Below are positions 27,554-36,293 of a DNA stretch of 64,000 nt, piece after piece. The stretch is from Streptomyces caatingaensis (lineage in GTDB: Bacteria; Actinomycetota; Actinomycetes; Streptomycetales; Streptomycetaceae). Made by a program: the position numbers and the translations under genes. Location: assembly GCF_001187435.1 (NCBI RefSeq), contig NZ_LFXA01000001.1:124001-188000 (forward strand), given 5' to 3'. Numbering within the stretch: the stretch's first letter is position 1; every line of letters begins with the position of its first letter. The notes under the pieces were generated by a model. That model made no database searches, was not told where the DNA came from, and saw only the letters and a program-made list of their open reading frames with translations.

Positions 27554-30079
27554 TCACAGGTCCGCGGACGGGCCCCCGGCCGCCTCCACCGGGCGGGCGC
27601 GCAGCGCGGCCCACGTGGGCGGCAGCGTCGCGCCGAGCGTGACGGCGAGCGCGCCCGCGACGACGGCGAGGTAGACGGTGACGGGCCCGTACGGCAGGAC
27701 GCGGTCCGAGGCGGAGAGGGCGAACGGGACGAGCGCGGCGGCCGCGGCCAGCGTGCCCAGGACGACGCCGACCACGGCGACGAGGGCCCCCTCGACGGTC
27801 ATCATGCGCAGCAGCTGGCCCTTCGTGGCCCCGGCGAGCCGCTGGAGCGCGAACTCCCTCCGGCGGCCGCCCACGGCGACGGCGGTCGAGTTGACGACCG
27901 AGAGGGCGGTGAAGACGACGAGCATGCCGACGATGAGGTAGCTGGCCCAGGCCTGGGTGCGGGTGTCCGCGGCGCGCCCGGCCGCCACGGCGTCCCGGTC
28001 GAGGACCTCCAGCCCCGGGCGGCCCGCGGCGAAGCGGGTGAGCGCGGCCATGAGCCGGTCCCGGCCGGTGCCGTCGGCCGCGCGGACCAGGATCCGCGCG
28101 GGCAGGCCCGGGGTGGTGTGCGGGGCGAGCAGTTCGACGCTGGTCAGGGCGTGTTCGTACCCCTCGCGGGCGGCGACGAGGGCGACGACCCGGACGTCCG
28201 CGGCGGCGCCGTCGCCCAGGCGCAGCCGTACCGTGTCGCCCACGCCGCGGTGGATCCGGCGGGCGAGCGGCTCCGGCAGGGCGACGGCGTCGCCGCGCAG
28301 CGCGGCCAGGCTGCCGGCGGTGACCTCGTCGCCGGCGGTCCGTTCCGCGTCCTCCGCGCCGATGCCGACGAGGGGCAGTCCGCGCTTGCTCTCGGCGCCG
28401 TCGTGCGGGCTCTCGGTGAAGCCGGTGCTCGTGACGGACGGGCTCGCGGCGCCGGCCTCGGGCAGCCGGCGCACGGCCGCCGCGAGGGCCGGGTCGACGC
28501 CGGCCGGGGAGGTCAGGACGGCGTCGGCGCGCAGGCTCCCGGTGAACGCCTTCCCGGTGAGGGCCGCGGTGCTGGTCTGGAGGTAGATCATGCCGGTGGC
28601 GAGGGCGGTCACGAGCATCACGGGGGTGGCGACGGCGGCCGTACGGACGGCCCCGGCACGGCAGTTGAGGACCGCCAGGCCCCCGGACGGGCCCGTGAGC
28701 AGGCGGACGGGCCAGGACAGCAGCGCGGTCACCGCGCGGGCGCACCACGGCCCCAGCAGGGCGAGGCCGGCGGCCGCGCACATCACCGTGGGGCCCGCGG
28801 TGCTCGCCGCCACGGGGCCGCGCAGGACCAGCGCGGTGACCAGGCCCAGGGCGGTCGCCCCGGCGAGGAACAGCAGGCCGAGCAGCAGCCGGAGGGGCGT
28901 CCACCACCGTTCCTGGACGGCGGCTCCGGCCAGCGCCTCGACGGGGCGGGCCGTCGTGGTGGCGCGGGCGCCGAGGAGTCCGCCGCCGACCGCGGTCAGC
29001 AGGAGCGCCCCGTAGGCGGGCATCGCCGGGATCCAGCCCTGCCGGAACTCCAGGGTCTCGGCGGCCATTCCGCTGTCCACGAGGGCGTCGAACAGCCGGC
29101 GGCCCACGAGCGGCCCGGTGAACCAGGCCACGGCCCCGGCGAGGACGGCGACCAGCAGCGTCTCCCCGACGATCAGGCGGCGCAGCATCCCCTTGCCGGC
29201 GCCGACCGCCCGCAGCAGGGCGAGTTCGCGGCGGCGGCGCCGCGCGCACAGGCCGACGGTGCCGGCGACGACGAACACCGAGACGCCGACGGTCAGTCCG
29301 CCGAAGGCGCCGGAGAGGGCGATGATGTCGCCCGCGCCGCGGACGGCCTCCGGGTGCTCGACGGTGCCCCGGTCGTCGCCCGTCAGCACCGTCCGCCCCT
29401 CCAGGGCCTTGCGGATCCCCTCGCGGACGGTGTCGCGGTCCGCGCCCGGTTCCAGGACGACCGCGACGTCGGCGACCGTGCCCGGGCGGGGTGCGAGGCG
29501 CGCGGCGTCCGCGGTGGCGAGGAACAGGGTGGGCCGCGGGACGCGGCCGCCGCGGGCGATGCCGCTGAGGCGGTACGCGGCCGTGCGGCCGCCCTGCGCC
29601 GTGATCCGTACCGTCTCCCCGACGCGCTTGCCCGTGCGGGCGGCCAGGCCCTCGTCCAGGACCACCTCGCCCCGGGACGGGGCCCTCCCGTCGAGGCCGT
29701 ACGGGGTGAGCGCGGCCGACTCCCAGCCGTGCGCCTCGGCCTTCCCCGTGCCGGGGAGGACGACGTCGAACGTGTGCTCGCCGACGGCGCGCCGGACGCC
29801 CGGCACGCGGGCGGCCTCCTCGGCCGCCCCGGCCGGCAGCCCCGCCCGCTCGGGCAGCACGGCCTCGTGCTTCTCGCCCGGCTGCCGGTACGTGCGCTCG
29901 CCCGTGACGACGATCTGCGCGCCCGCGAGGCGCTGCGGCGGCACGTTGTCGCGGATCGCGGTCTCCATGAGACCGCCGCACGCCATGACGAGGGTCGCCC
30001 CGAGGGCGAGGGCGAGGAAGGTGGCGAGGAATCCGCCGGTGCGGTGCCTCAGCGAACGCCGGGCGAGCTTGCCGATCAT
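27554..30079 (-). CDS. FtsX-like (MacB-type) ABC permease, large duplicated form
   Basis: 841 residues starting MIGKLARRSLRHRTGGFLATFLALALGATLVM. Two FtsX core repeats: one near 235-400 (VGVSVFVVAGTVGLCARRRRRELALLRAVGAGKGMLRRLI) and one at the C-terminus (LSVVNSTAVAVGGRRREFALQRLAGATKGQLLRMM); quoted pieces are separate segments. Large extracellular domains lie between. Such permeases need an ATPase of the LolD/MacB type, normally the neighbouring gene, yet none is present here; the ABC-F protein next door is not of that type. Substrate unknown, possibly lipid, peptide or antibiotic export. Confidence 0.88.
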   Translation of the reverse strand: MIGKLARRSLRHRTGGFLATFLALALGATLVMACGGLMETAIRDNVPPQRLAGAQIVVTGERTYRQPGEKHEAVLPERAGLPAGAAEEAARVPGVRRAVGEHTFDVVLPGTGKAEAHGWESAALTPYGLDGRAPSRGEVVLDEGLAARTGKRVGETVRITAQGGRTAAYRLSGIARGGRVPRPTLFLATADAARLAPRPGTVADVAVVLEPGADRDTVREGIRKALEGRTVLTGDDRGTVEHPEAVRGAGDIIALSGAFGGLTVGVSVFVVAGTVGLCARRRRRELALLRAVGAGKGMLRRLIVGETLLVAVLAGAVAWFTGPLVGRRLFDALVDSGMAAETLEFRQGWIPAMPAYGALLLTAVGGGLLGARATTTARPVEALAGAAVQERWWTPLRLLLGLLFLAGATALGLVTALVLRGPVAASTAGPTVMCAAAGLALLGPWCARAVTALLSWPVRLLTGPSGGLAVLNCRAGAVRTAAVATPVMLVTALATGMIYLQTSTAALTGKAFTGSLRADAVLTSPAGVDPALAAAVRRLPEAGAASPSVTSTGFTESPHDGAESKRGLPLVGIGAEDAERTAGDEVTAGSLAALRGDAVALPEPLARRIHRGVGDTVRLRLGDGAAADVRVVALVAAREGYEHALTSVELLAPHTTPGLPARILVRAADGTGRDRLMAALTRFAAGRPGLEVLDRDAVAAGRAADTRTQAWASYLIVGMLVVFTALSVVNSTAVAVGGRRREFALQRLAGATKGQLLRMMTVEGALVAVVGVVLGTLAAAAALVPFALSASDRVLPYGPVTVYLAVVAGALAVTLGATLPPTWAALRARPVEAAGGPSADL

Positions 30080-30185
30080 GCGATCGACGCTAGGGGTGGG
30101 GGCGGGGTTCGCCCATGGGAGCAGCGGGGGTGTTGGGGCTGGGGGTAGCCCTACCCTCCGCCGGCGGGGCGGGGAGAGAACCCCC

Positions 30186-31127
30186 CTAAGGACGCCGCGC
30201 CACCACCGTCGCCCCCTCCGCCGGCCCCGCCGCACCCCGCACCGCCCGGCACGTCCCGGAGGCGGCGAGGGCCGCGGCCACCCGCTCGCCGTCCTCCGGG
30301 GACTTGACGAGGAAGGCCGCCGTCGGGCCGGAGCCGGAGACGAGGGCGGCCAGTGCGCCCGCCTCGGTGCCGGCCGCGAGCGTCGAGGCCAGCGACGGCC
30401 GCAGCGAGAGGGCCGCCGGCTGGAGGTCGTTGGAGACGGCGGAGGCCAGCGCGGCCGCGTCGCCGGCGCGCAGGGCGGCGAGGAGGGCGGGGGAGGCGGC
30501 GGGCTGGGCGGGGCCCGGGTCCGTGCCGGAGGCCGCCCGCAGGCGGTCGCACTCGCCGTAGACGGCCGGCGTCGACAGCCCCCCGTCCGCGACGGCGAAG
30601 ACCCAGTGGAAGGTGCCGCCCGTCTCCAGCGGGGTGAGCACCTCCCCGCGCCCCTCGCCGAGCGCGGCCCCGCCGGTCAGGCCGAAGGGCACGTCGCTGC
30701 CCAACGAGGCGCAGATGTCGAGGAGTTCGGCCCGCGACGCCCCCGTCCCCCACAGCGCGTCGCACGCCAGCAGCGCCCCCGCGCCGTCCGCGCTGCCCCC
30801 GGCCATGCCTCCGGCGACGGGGATGTCCTTGTCGATGTGGAGGTGGACGTCGGCCGTGCGCCCGTACCGGCCGGCGAGGGCGAGGGCGGCCCGTGCGGCC
30901 AGGTTCGAGGCGTCGAGCGGCACCTGGTCCGCGTCCGGCCCGGAGCAGGTGATCCGCAGCGAGTCCGCCGGTGTGACGGTGACGTGGTCGTAGAGGGAGA
31001 CGGCGAGGAAGACGTTGGCCAGCGCGTGGAAGCCGTCGGCCCGCGGCCCGGCCACGGCGAGCTGGACGTTGACCTTGGCGGGGACGCGGACGGTGACGGA
31101 CGACGGCGACGACAGCGGCGGGGTCAC
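30186..31127 (-). CDS. ispE: 4-diphosphocytidyl-2-C-methyl-D-erythritol kinase
   Basis: Phosphorylates CDP-ME in the MEP pathway for isoprenoids. A 313-residue GHMP kinase: VRVPAKVNVQLAV at the N-terminus with the catalytic Lys, the ATP loop PVAGGMAGGSADGAGAL, SLGSDVPFGLTGGAALGEGRG with the catalytic Asp, and VSGSGPTAAFLV at the end. GTG start with GAGGAG upstream. It follows rsmA by 27 bp; the rpfB-rsmA-ispE order is common in actinobacteria. Confidence 0.96.
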   Translation of the reverse strand: MTPPLSSPSSVTVRVPAKVNVQLAVAGPRADGFHALANVFLAVSLYDHVTVTPADSLRITCSGPDADQVPLDASNLAARAALALAGRYGRTADVHLHIDKDIPVAGGMAGGSADGAGALLACDALWGTGASRAELLDICASLGSDVPFGLTGGAALGEGRGEVLTPLETGGTFHWVFAVADGGLSTPAVYGECDRLRAASGTDPGPAQPAASPALLAALRAGDAAALASAVSNDLQPAALSLRPSLASTLAAGTEAGALAALVSGSGPTAAFLVKSPEDGERVAAALAASGTCRAVRGAAGPAEGATVVARRP

Positions 31128-31154
31128 GGGGAGCAGCTCCTCGGAGGGTACGGA

Positions 31155-32027
31155 TCAGCCGTGCTTGTGCTCGGCGATGGCCACGAACTCGTCCACGGTC
31201 AGCGACTCGCCACGGGCCCGCGGCGAGACCCCGGCCGCGACCAGCGCGGCCTCCGCCGCCGCCGCGGAGCCGGCCCAGCCGGCGAGCGCGGCGCGCAGCG
31301 TCTTGCGGCGCTGGGCGAACGCGGCGTCCACGACGGCGAAGACCTCCGCCTTGGTGGCCGTGGTCTTGATGGGCTCGGCGCGGCGCACGAGGGAGACGAG
31401 GCCGGAGTCGACGTTCGGGGCGGGCCAGAAGACGTTGCGGCCGATGGCGCCGGCCCGCTTCACGTCGGCGTACCAGGCGGCCTTGACCGAGGGGACGCCG
31501 TAGACCTTGGAACCGGGGGCGGCGGCCAGCCGGTCGGCCACCTCGGCCTGCACCATGACGAGGGTCCGCTCGATGGTGGGGAAGCGGTCGAGCATGTGCA
31601 GCAGCACGGGGACGGCCACGTTGTAGGGCAGGTTGGCGACCAGCGCGGTGGGCGCCGGGCCGGGCAGCTCGCGGACGTGCAGGGCGTCGCTGTGGACGAG
31701 GGAGAAGCGGTCGGCGCGGCCGGGCAGCCGGGCGGCGACGGTCGAGGGCAGCGCGGCCGCGAGGACGTCGTCGATCTCGACGGCGACGACGCGGTCGGCC
31801 GCCTCCAGCAGGGCGAGGGTCAGCGAGCCGAGCCCGGGGCCGACCTCGACGACGACGTCGTCGGGCCGCACCTCGGCCGTGCGGACGATGCGCCGCACGG
31901 TGTTGGCGTCGATCACGAAGTTCTGGCCGCGCTGCTTGGTCGGCCGCACCCCGAGGGCGGCGGCCAGTTCGCGGATGTCGGCGGGGCCGAGCAGGGCGCC
32001 GTTCTCGTCAGTGCTGGGGGAGCTCAC
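31155..32027 (-). CDS. rsmA: 16S rRNA (adenine1518/1519-N6)-dimethyltransferase
   Basis: KsgA/RsmA dimethylates two adenines in the 3' hairpin of 16S rRNA. 290 residues: [21 protein letters not shown] motif [15 protein letters not shown], acidic [10 protein letters not shown], and catalytic [11 protein letters not shown]. The GTG start overlaps the rpfB stop (GTGA), so the two are coupled. Confidence 0.97.
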   Translation of the reverse strand: MSSPSTDENGALLGPADIRELAAALGVRPTKQRGQNFVIDANTVRRIVRTAEVRPDDVVVEVGPGLGSLTLALLEAADRVVAVEIDDVLAAALPSTVAARLPGRADRFSLVHSDALHVRELPGPAPTALVANLPYNVAVPVLLHMLDRFPTIERTLVMVQAEVADRLAAAPGSKVYGVPSVKAAWYADVKRAGAIGRNVFWPAPNVDSGLVSLVRRAEPIKTTATKAEVFAVVDAAFAQRRKTLRAALAGWAGSAAAAEAALVAAGVSPRARGESLTVDEFVAIAEHKHG

Positions 32028-33526
32028 CCGTGAAGTTTACGGCCGCACACGGGCCAGGGGCTCGCCCCCCGGCGTACGTAGAGCTTCTTCGCCCGGTGGG
32101 TCTGCTCCTCGGCGGTGGCGTCCTGTGGCCGGCCCGAACCGCCGAGGGACTGCCAGGTGTGGACGTCGAACTGGTAGAGGCCGCCGTACGTGCCGGACGG
32201 GTCGACCGCGTCGGGCCGCCCGCCCGCCTCGCACTGGGCGAGCGCGTGCCAGTTGAGGCCCTCGGCGCCCTGGACGGTGGTGGGCACCGCCTTGGTGCCG
32301 ACCTTGACGATCTGGGTGCGCGGCTTGCGCACGATCTCCGAGGAGATCTTCCGGGGCTTCTGCCGCACGCCGTTGACGGAGCGCAGCGCGTAGGTGACCC
32401 GCTCCAGGCCGGGCTCGCCGCGCTGGGCGACGACCTCGGTGCCCTTGGTGAGCGTGGGGTCGTCGTGGCGCTCGGTGGCGTAGTCGATCGGGATCTCGCG
32501 GACCTCCTGGCCGCCGGTGATCCTCATGATCGAGATCGTCTGGCCGTCGCGCGGGAAGCTCTCGGGGTCCACGGAGGCGGTGTCCTGTCCGTGGAGGGCG
32601 ATCCCCGCCTGCTGGATGGCCTCGCGGACGGTGGCGGCGTTGGTGCGCAGGGTGTGCTCGTGCCCGTCGGCGACGAAGGTGACGGTGCGCTCGGTGCGGA
32701 CGTGCAGGTCCAGGCCGCGCCGGGAGATGGGCGCGGAGCGGGAGGCGGAGAGGTAGGCGCCCTCGGCGCGGACGCCGAGCTGGCGCAGGGCGCCGTCCAC
32801 GGTCCGGGCGGTGGTCCACACCTGGCGGCGCTCGCCGTCGAGGGTGAGGGTGACCGGGCGGCCGTAGCGGACGACGACGCGGTCGCCGGCGGCGAGGTCG
32901 TGGTCGCGGCCGGGGGCGACGATGTCGTGCTCGCCGACGGCCATGCCCTCGTCCGCCAGCAGCTCCCCCACGTCGTCGGCGAAGGTGTGCAGGGTGCGGG
33001 GCCTGCCGTCGACGCTGAGCTGGACGGCCTTGTCGCTGGCGATGAAGGCGGAGGTGCCGCCGGCCAGGAAGGCGACGACCAGGGCCTGCGGCAGCAGGCG
33101 GCGCAGCGGGTCGGGGACGGCCCCGGCCCGTTTGCGGCGGGCGGCCCGGCGGCCGCCCGCCCGGCCGGGCGCGGCGGGCTCGCCGTAGAGGTCGTCGGGC
33201 GGCTCGTCGTCGTAGCCGCCGAAGGGGCTCGCGGGGAGGCGGTCCCCGGCGGGCTCCTCGAAGGAGGGCTCCGCGGGCAGCGCGAGGGCGGCGGGATCGT
33301 ACGGGGGGTGGACGACGCCCGTCAGGACGTCACCGGCCGGGGCCTCCCCGGGGGCCGCCGGCGATCCCGAGGACTGCCGGGGCACGTACGCCTCGTGGGC
33401 CTCGGGGCCGCCGAGCACCCCGTAGGACTCGGCGCCGTACGCGTCGTGCGGTGCGTACGGGAGGTACGACGGCGGCTCCGCCGCACCGAGGCGCGCAGCG
33501 TGGGGGCTGCCCTGCGGATGGCTCAC
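32024..33526 (-). CDS. rpfB: Resuscitation-promoting factor RpfB-type muralytic protein
   Basis: 500 residues. A long cytoplasmic N-terminus (about 1-145, Pro/Tyr-rich then basic RRAARRKR), one signal-anchor helix ([16 protein letters not shown]), three DUF348 repeats (e.g. [46 protein letters not shown]), a G5 domain (around [21 protein letters not shown]), and a C-terminal lysozyme-like Rpf domain with catalytic Glu in LAQCEAGG and a Cys pair. Rpf proteins cleave peptidoglycan and help spores germinate. The 96-bp upstream region has a good promoter and palindromes but no room for a c-di-AMP riboswitch, unlike some other streptomycete rpf genes. Confidence 0.95.
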   Translation of the reverse strand: MSHPQGSPHAARLGAAEPPSYLPYAPHDAYGAESYGVLGGPEAHEAYVPRQSSGSPAAPGEAPAGDVLTGVVHPPYDPAALALPAEPSFEEPAGDRLPASPFGGYDDEPPDDLYGEPAAPGRAGGRRAARRKRAGAVPDPLRRLLPQALVVAFLAGGTSAFIASDKAVQLSVDGRPRTLHTFADDVGELLADEGMAVGEHDIVAPGRDHDLAAGDRVVVRYGRPVTLTLDGERRQVWTTARTVDGALRQLGVRAEGAYLSASRSAPISRRGLDLHVRTERTVTFVADGHEHTLRTNAATVREAIQQAGIALHGQDTASVDPESFPRDGQTISIMRITGGQEVREIPIDYATERHDDPTLTKGTEVVAQRGEPGLERVTYALRSVNGVRQKPRKISSEIVRKPRTQIVKVGTKAVPTTVQGAEGLNWHALAQCEAGGRPDAVDPSGTYGGLYQFDVHTWQSLGGSGRPQDATAEEQTHRAKKLYVRRGASPWPVCGRKLHG

Positions 33527-33559
33527 GACACTCCACTGGGTCCGGGCTGACGGGCCAGG

Positions 33560-33588
33560 ACTGTAGCGAAGCTTCGGTGACTCTCCAA
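33560..33588 (-). promoter_or_regulatory. Candidate rpfB promoter with palindromes
   Basis: On the minus strand TTGGAG (33588-33583), 17 bp, TACAGT (33565-33560), about 34 bp before the start codon. The spacer contains the 10-bp palindrome CGAAGCTTCG (33567-33576), and GTGACT/AGTCAC arms (33577-33582 and 33597-33602) enclose the -35 box, a likely regulator site. Confidence 0.5.
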
Positions 33589-33622
33589 AGTCCGATAGTC
33601 ACACTGTGTCGCGATCCAGGGG

Positions 33623-34543
33623 TCAGTAGCGGAACGCCCGTGCGGTATTCGCGGCGACCGCCGTGGCCAGGGCGTCCTCGTCCACGCCCTTCACCGCGGC
33701 CATCGCCCGCAAGGTGACCGGAATGAGGTACGGCGCGTTGGGCCGCCCCCGGTACGGCGCGGGGGTCAGGAAGGGCGCGTCGGTCTCGACCAGGATCCGG
33801 TCGAGCGGGGCGACGGCGAGCGCGTCGCGCAGCGGCTGGGCGTTCTTGAAGGTGACGTTGCCGGCGAAGGAGAGGTAGTAGCCGGCCTCCGCGCAGACCT
33901 TCGCCATCTCCGCGTCGCCGGAGAAGCAGTGGAAGACGACCGTCCCGGGCGCGCCCTCCTCGGCGAGCACCCGCAGGACGTCGTCGTGCGCGTCCCGGTC
34001 GTGGATGACCAGGGCCTTGCCGTGCCGCTTGGCGATCTCGACGTGCCGGCGGAAGGAGTACTCCTGGGCCGCCACGCCCTCCGGTCCGGTGCGGAAGAAG
34101 TCGAGGCCGGTCTCGCCGACGCCGCGGACCGCGTCCAGCGCGGCCAGGGCGTCGATCTCCGCCAGCGCCTCGTCGAGCGCGGCCATGCCGCCGGGTTCGC
34201 GGGCCCCCTGCCGGGACCGGCCCCCGGGGTCGCCGAGGACGATCCTCGGCGCCTCGTTGGGGTGCAGGGCCACCGCGGCCCAGACGTTCTCGTGCGCCGC
34301 GGCGGTCTCGGCCGCCCAGCGCGAGCCGGCCAGGTCGCACCCCACCTGGATCACCGTGGTGACGCCGACGGCGGCGGCCGCGGCGAGGGCCTCCTCGACG
34401 CTCGTGCCCTGCATGTCCAGATGGGTGTGCGAGTCGGCCACGGGCACGGTCAGCGGGGCCGGCGGCGGCGGAGGGACGTCCTTGAGGTCCTGCTTCTTCC
34501 GCTCGCCGTCCGCCGAACCGCTGTTCCGTGCTGTCGCCGCCAT
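33623..34543 (-). CDS. tatD: TatD-family metal-dependent hydrolase
   Basis: 306 residues of the TatD DNase family (3'-5' exonuclease, metal dependent). Family motifs in order: DSHTHLDM, VALHPNEAP, VGETGLDFFR, LVIHDRDAHDDVL, VFHCFSGD, ETDAPFLTP. An N-terminal polar extension with PPPPPAP precedes the barrel. The ATG is preceded by TAGAAT 7 nt upstream, suggesting a leaderless transcript. Confidence 0.94.
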   Translation of the reverse strand: MAATARNSGSADGERKKQDLKDVPPPPPAPLTVPVADSHTHLDMQGTSVEEALAAAAAVGVTTVIQVGCDLAGSRWAAETAAAHENVWAAVALHPNEAPRIVLGDPGGRSRQGAREPGGMAALDEALAEIDALAALDAVRGVGETGLDFFRTGPEGVAAQEYSFRRHVEIAKRHGKALVIHDRDAHDDVLRVLAEEGAPGTVVFHCFSGDAEMAKVCAEAGYYLSFAGNVTFKNAQPLRDALAVAPLDRILVETDAPFLTPAPYRGRPNAPYLIPVTLRAMAAVKGVDEDALATAVAANTARAFRY

Positions 34544-34586
34544 GGTCGGAATTCTAGGGACCGGCCCGGGGACGGGTCCGGCCGGC

Positions 34587-35066
34587 CTACTTCCGGTGGA
34601 AGGGGTGCAGGAGGTCCGAGAGGTGCCAGTGGTGATGGCGGGGCTCCGGCGCGGCGGGCGCCCCGCCCTCCCCGACGCGGATGCCCCCGCTCATGAACGG
34701 CCCGGTCGGCGAGGCCGGGGAGACGGACGTGCGCGAGGCGAGGTGGAGGGCGTCGGCCACCTGGGAGACCTGGCCCGAGCGCATGATGCGCACGACGTGC
34801 GCGCCGCAGTTCGCGCACGTGGGACGGGTCAGGGGGGAGGGCACGCGGACCCCGTCGGCGTAGTACGTCACGAAGGGCTTGCCCTCGGCGTCCACGTGGT
34901 GCTCTATCTCGTACGACTGTTCCCAGCTGTTCGCGCACCGCATGCACGCGAAGGCGTACGACTCGTGCACGGTCTCGTGCCCGCCCGGCCGCGGGGGCGC
35001 GGCGGGCGCCGTTCGGGTCGTGGTCGTGGGCTCGACGCCACTCGAGGTTCCTGCGGTCTCGCTCAT
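34587..35066 (-). CDS. Zinc-ribbon protein of unknown function
   Basis: 159 residues. A Thr/Ala/Pro-rich start is followed by FACMRCANSWEQSYEIEHHVDAEG and TRPTCANCGAHVVRIM, that is two CxxC knuckles forming a zinc ribbon, then a loosely structured tail ending in a His/Leu-rich LSDLLHPFHRK. The first ATG with AAGAGGAG (35066) is used. I do not recognise a function; it may bind nucleic acid or protein. The 250-bp upstream region is structured. Confidence 0.7.
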   Translation of the reverse strand: MSETAGTSSGVEPTTTTRTAPAAPPRPGGHETVHESYAFACMRCANSWEQSYEIEHHVDAEGKPFVTYYADGVRVPSPLTRPTCANCGAHVVRIMRSGQVSQVADALHLASRTSVSPASPTGPFMSGGIRVGEGGAPAAPEPRHHHWHLSDLLHPFHRK

Positions 35067-35227
35067 GGCAGCTCCTCTTGTCCGCCGGACAATTCCTGTC
35101 CTGCTCGGACGCTGTTCCGGGATGGACGTCCCACCACCAGGGAACGCCCATTCCCGCGCCGGCGCAGCAGCCCAATCCCCGAATTGGGGCAAACTTAACC
35201 GCTCCATGCCCGAAGACCCCGGGAGCA

Positions 35228-35252
35228 AGGTCTGACCTTTGCTTTTGGCTCC
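35228..35252 (-). other. Hairpin in the leader region of the zinc-ribbon gene
   Basis: The palindrome AAGGTC-T-GACCTT lies at 35227-35239, enclosed by GGAGC (35222-35226) and GCTCC (35248-35252). A second hairpin, GCCCAAT/ATTGGGGC, lies near 35170-35190. The region 35067-35319 is less GC-rich than its surroundings. It matches no riboswitch class that I can recognise. Confidence 0.4.
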
Positions 35253-35319
35253 AGCCCTTTACTGTACGGCGACCCGTGACACCCGGCATTTTTTGGCGTG
35301 TCCACTTCCACCGGGTGCG

Positions 35320-36189
35320 TTAACCGGCGGATTCGCCCCCGGTCGTTTTACCGGCCGTTTTCGCGGCGACCACCGCGTCGAAGACCACCCGCTTCGGAAT
35401 GCCCGCCTCCGTGGCCACCGCGGCGATCGCCTCCTTGCGCCGCTCCCCGGCCTCCTCGCGCACCCGCACCCGGCGGACGAGCTCGTCCGCGTCGGTCTCG
35501 GCGGGGCCCGGGACGGCGCCCTGGACGACGATCGTGATCTCGCCCCGAACCTCCTCGCCCGCCCAGTCCGCCAGCTCCGCCAGCGTCCCGCGGCGGACCT
35601 CCTCGTAGGTCTTGGTCAGCTCCCGGCAGACGGCCGCCCGCCGGTCCGCGCCGAACGCCTCGGCCATGGCCCCCAGGGTCTCCGCCAGCCGGCGCGGCGA
35701 CTCGAAGTAGACGAGGGTGCGGCGCTCGTCCGCCACCTCGCGCAGCCGCCCCAGCCGCTCCCCCGCCTTGCGCGGCGGGAAGCCCTCGAAGCAGAACCGG
35801 TCCACCGGCAGCCCGGACACCGCGAGCGCCGTGAGCACCGCGGACGGCCCCGGGACGGCGGTCACCCGCACCCCGCGCTCGACCGCGGCCGCGACCAGCC
35901 GGTAGCCGGGGTCGGAGACCGACGGCATCCCCGCGTCCGTGACCAGCAGCACCCGTGCCCCGCCCGCCAGCGCCTCGACCAGCTCGGGCGTGCGCGCCGC
36001 CTCGTTGCCCTCGAAGTACGAGACGACCCGGCCGGTGGTGTGCACCCCCAGCGCCTGGGTGAGCCGGCGCAGCCGCCGGGTGTCCTCCGCGGCGATCACC
36101 TCGGCGGCGGCCAGCTCGGCGGCCAGCCGCGGCGGCGCGTCGGCCACGTCGCCGATGGGGGTTCCTGCGAGTACGAGCGTTCCAGTCAC
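35320..36189 (-). CDS. rsmI: 16S rRNA (cytidine1402-2'-O)-methyltransferase
   Basis: 289 residues of the tetrapyrrole-methylase fold. RsmI motifs: LVLAGTPIGDVADAPPR, AAEDTRRLRRL, VTDAGMPSVSDPGYRLV, VPGPSAVLTALAVSGLP, CFEGFPPRKAGER, and the C-terminal helical domain ending in Lys/Thr-rich residues. It modifies C1402 at the ribosomal decoding centre using SAM. GTG start; divergent from pmt, whose promoter shares the 104-bp gap. Confidence 0.95.
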   Translation of the reverse strand: MTGTLVLAGTPIGDVADAPPRLAAELAAAEVIAAEDTRRLRRLTQALGVHTTGRVVSYFEGNEAARTPELVEALAGGARVLLVTDAGMPSVSDPGYRLVAAAVERGVRVTAVPGPSAVLTALAVSGLPVDRFCFEGFPPRKAGERLGRLREVADERRTLVYFESPRRLAETLGAMAEAFGADRRAAVCRELTKTYEEVRRGTLAELADWAGEEVRGEITIVVQGAVPGPAETDADELVRRVRVREEAGERRKEAIAAVATEAGIPKRVVFDAVVAAKTAGKTTGGESAG

Positions 36190-36293
36190 CTCCCCATCCT
36201 CGCAGGCCCCCCGGCGCGCGCCCGCCCGCCGGTCCGCCGCCGCGCGCTCCCCGCTCCCCGCCCCGGCACAGGCCCGTTCCCTACGATGGCGCG

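Noticed and set aside
25707..29981. 1400-residue frame extending the ABC-F gene upstream
   Set aside because: The extension lies out of frame over the FtsX-type permease gene and has no domain similarity; the ATG at 27506 is the family start.
33527..33622. c-di-AMP (ydaO) riboswitch upstream of rpfB
   Set aside because: Only 96 bp between tatD and rpfB with a promoter inside; no matching core sequence.
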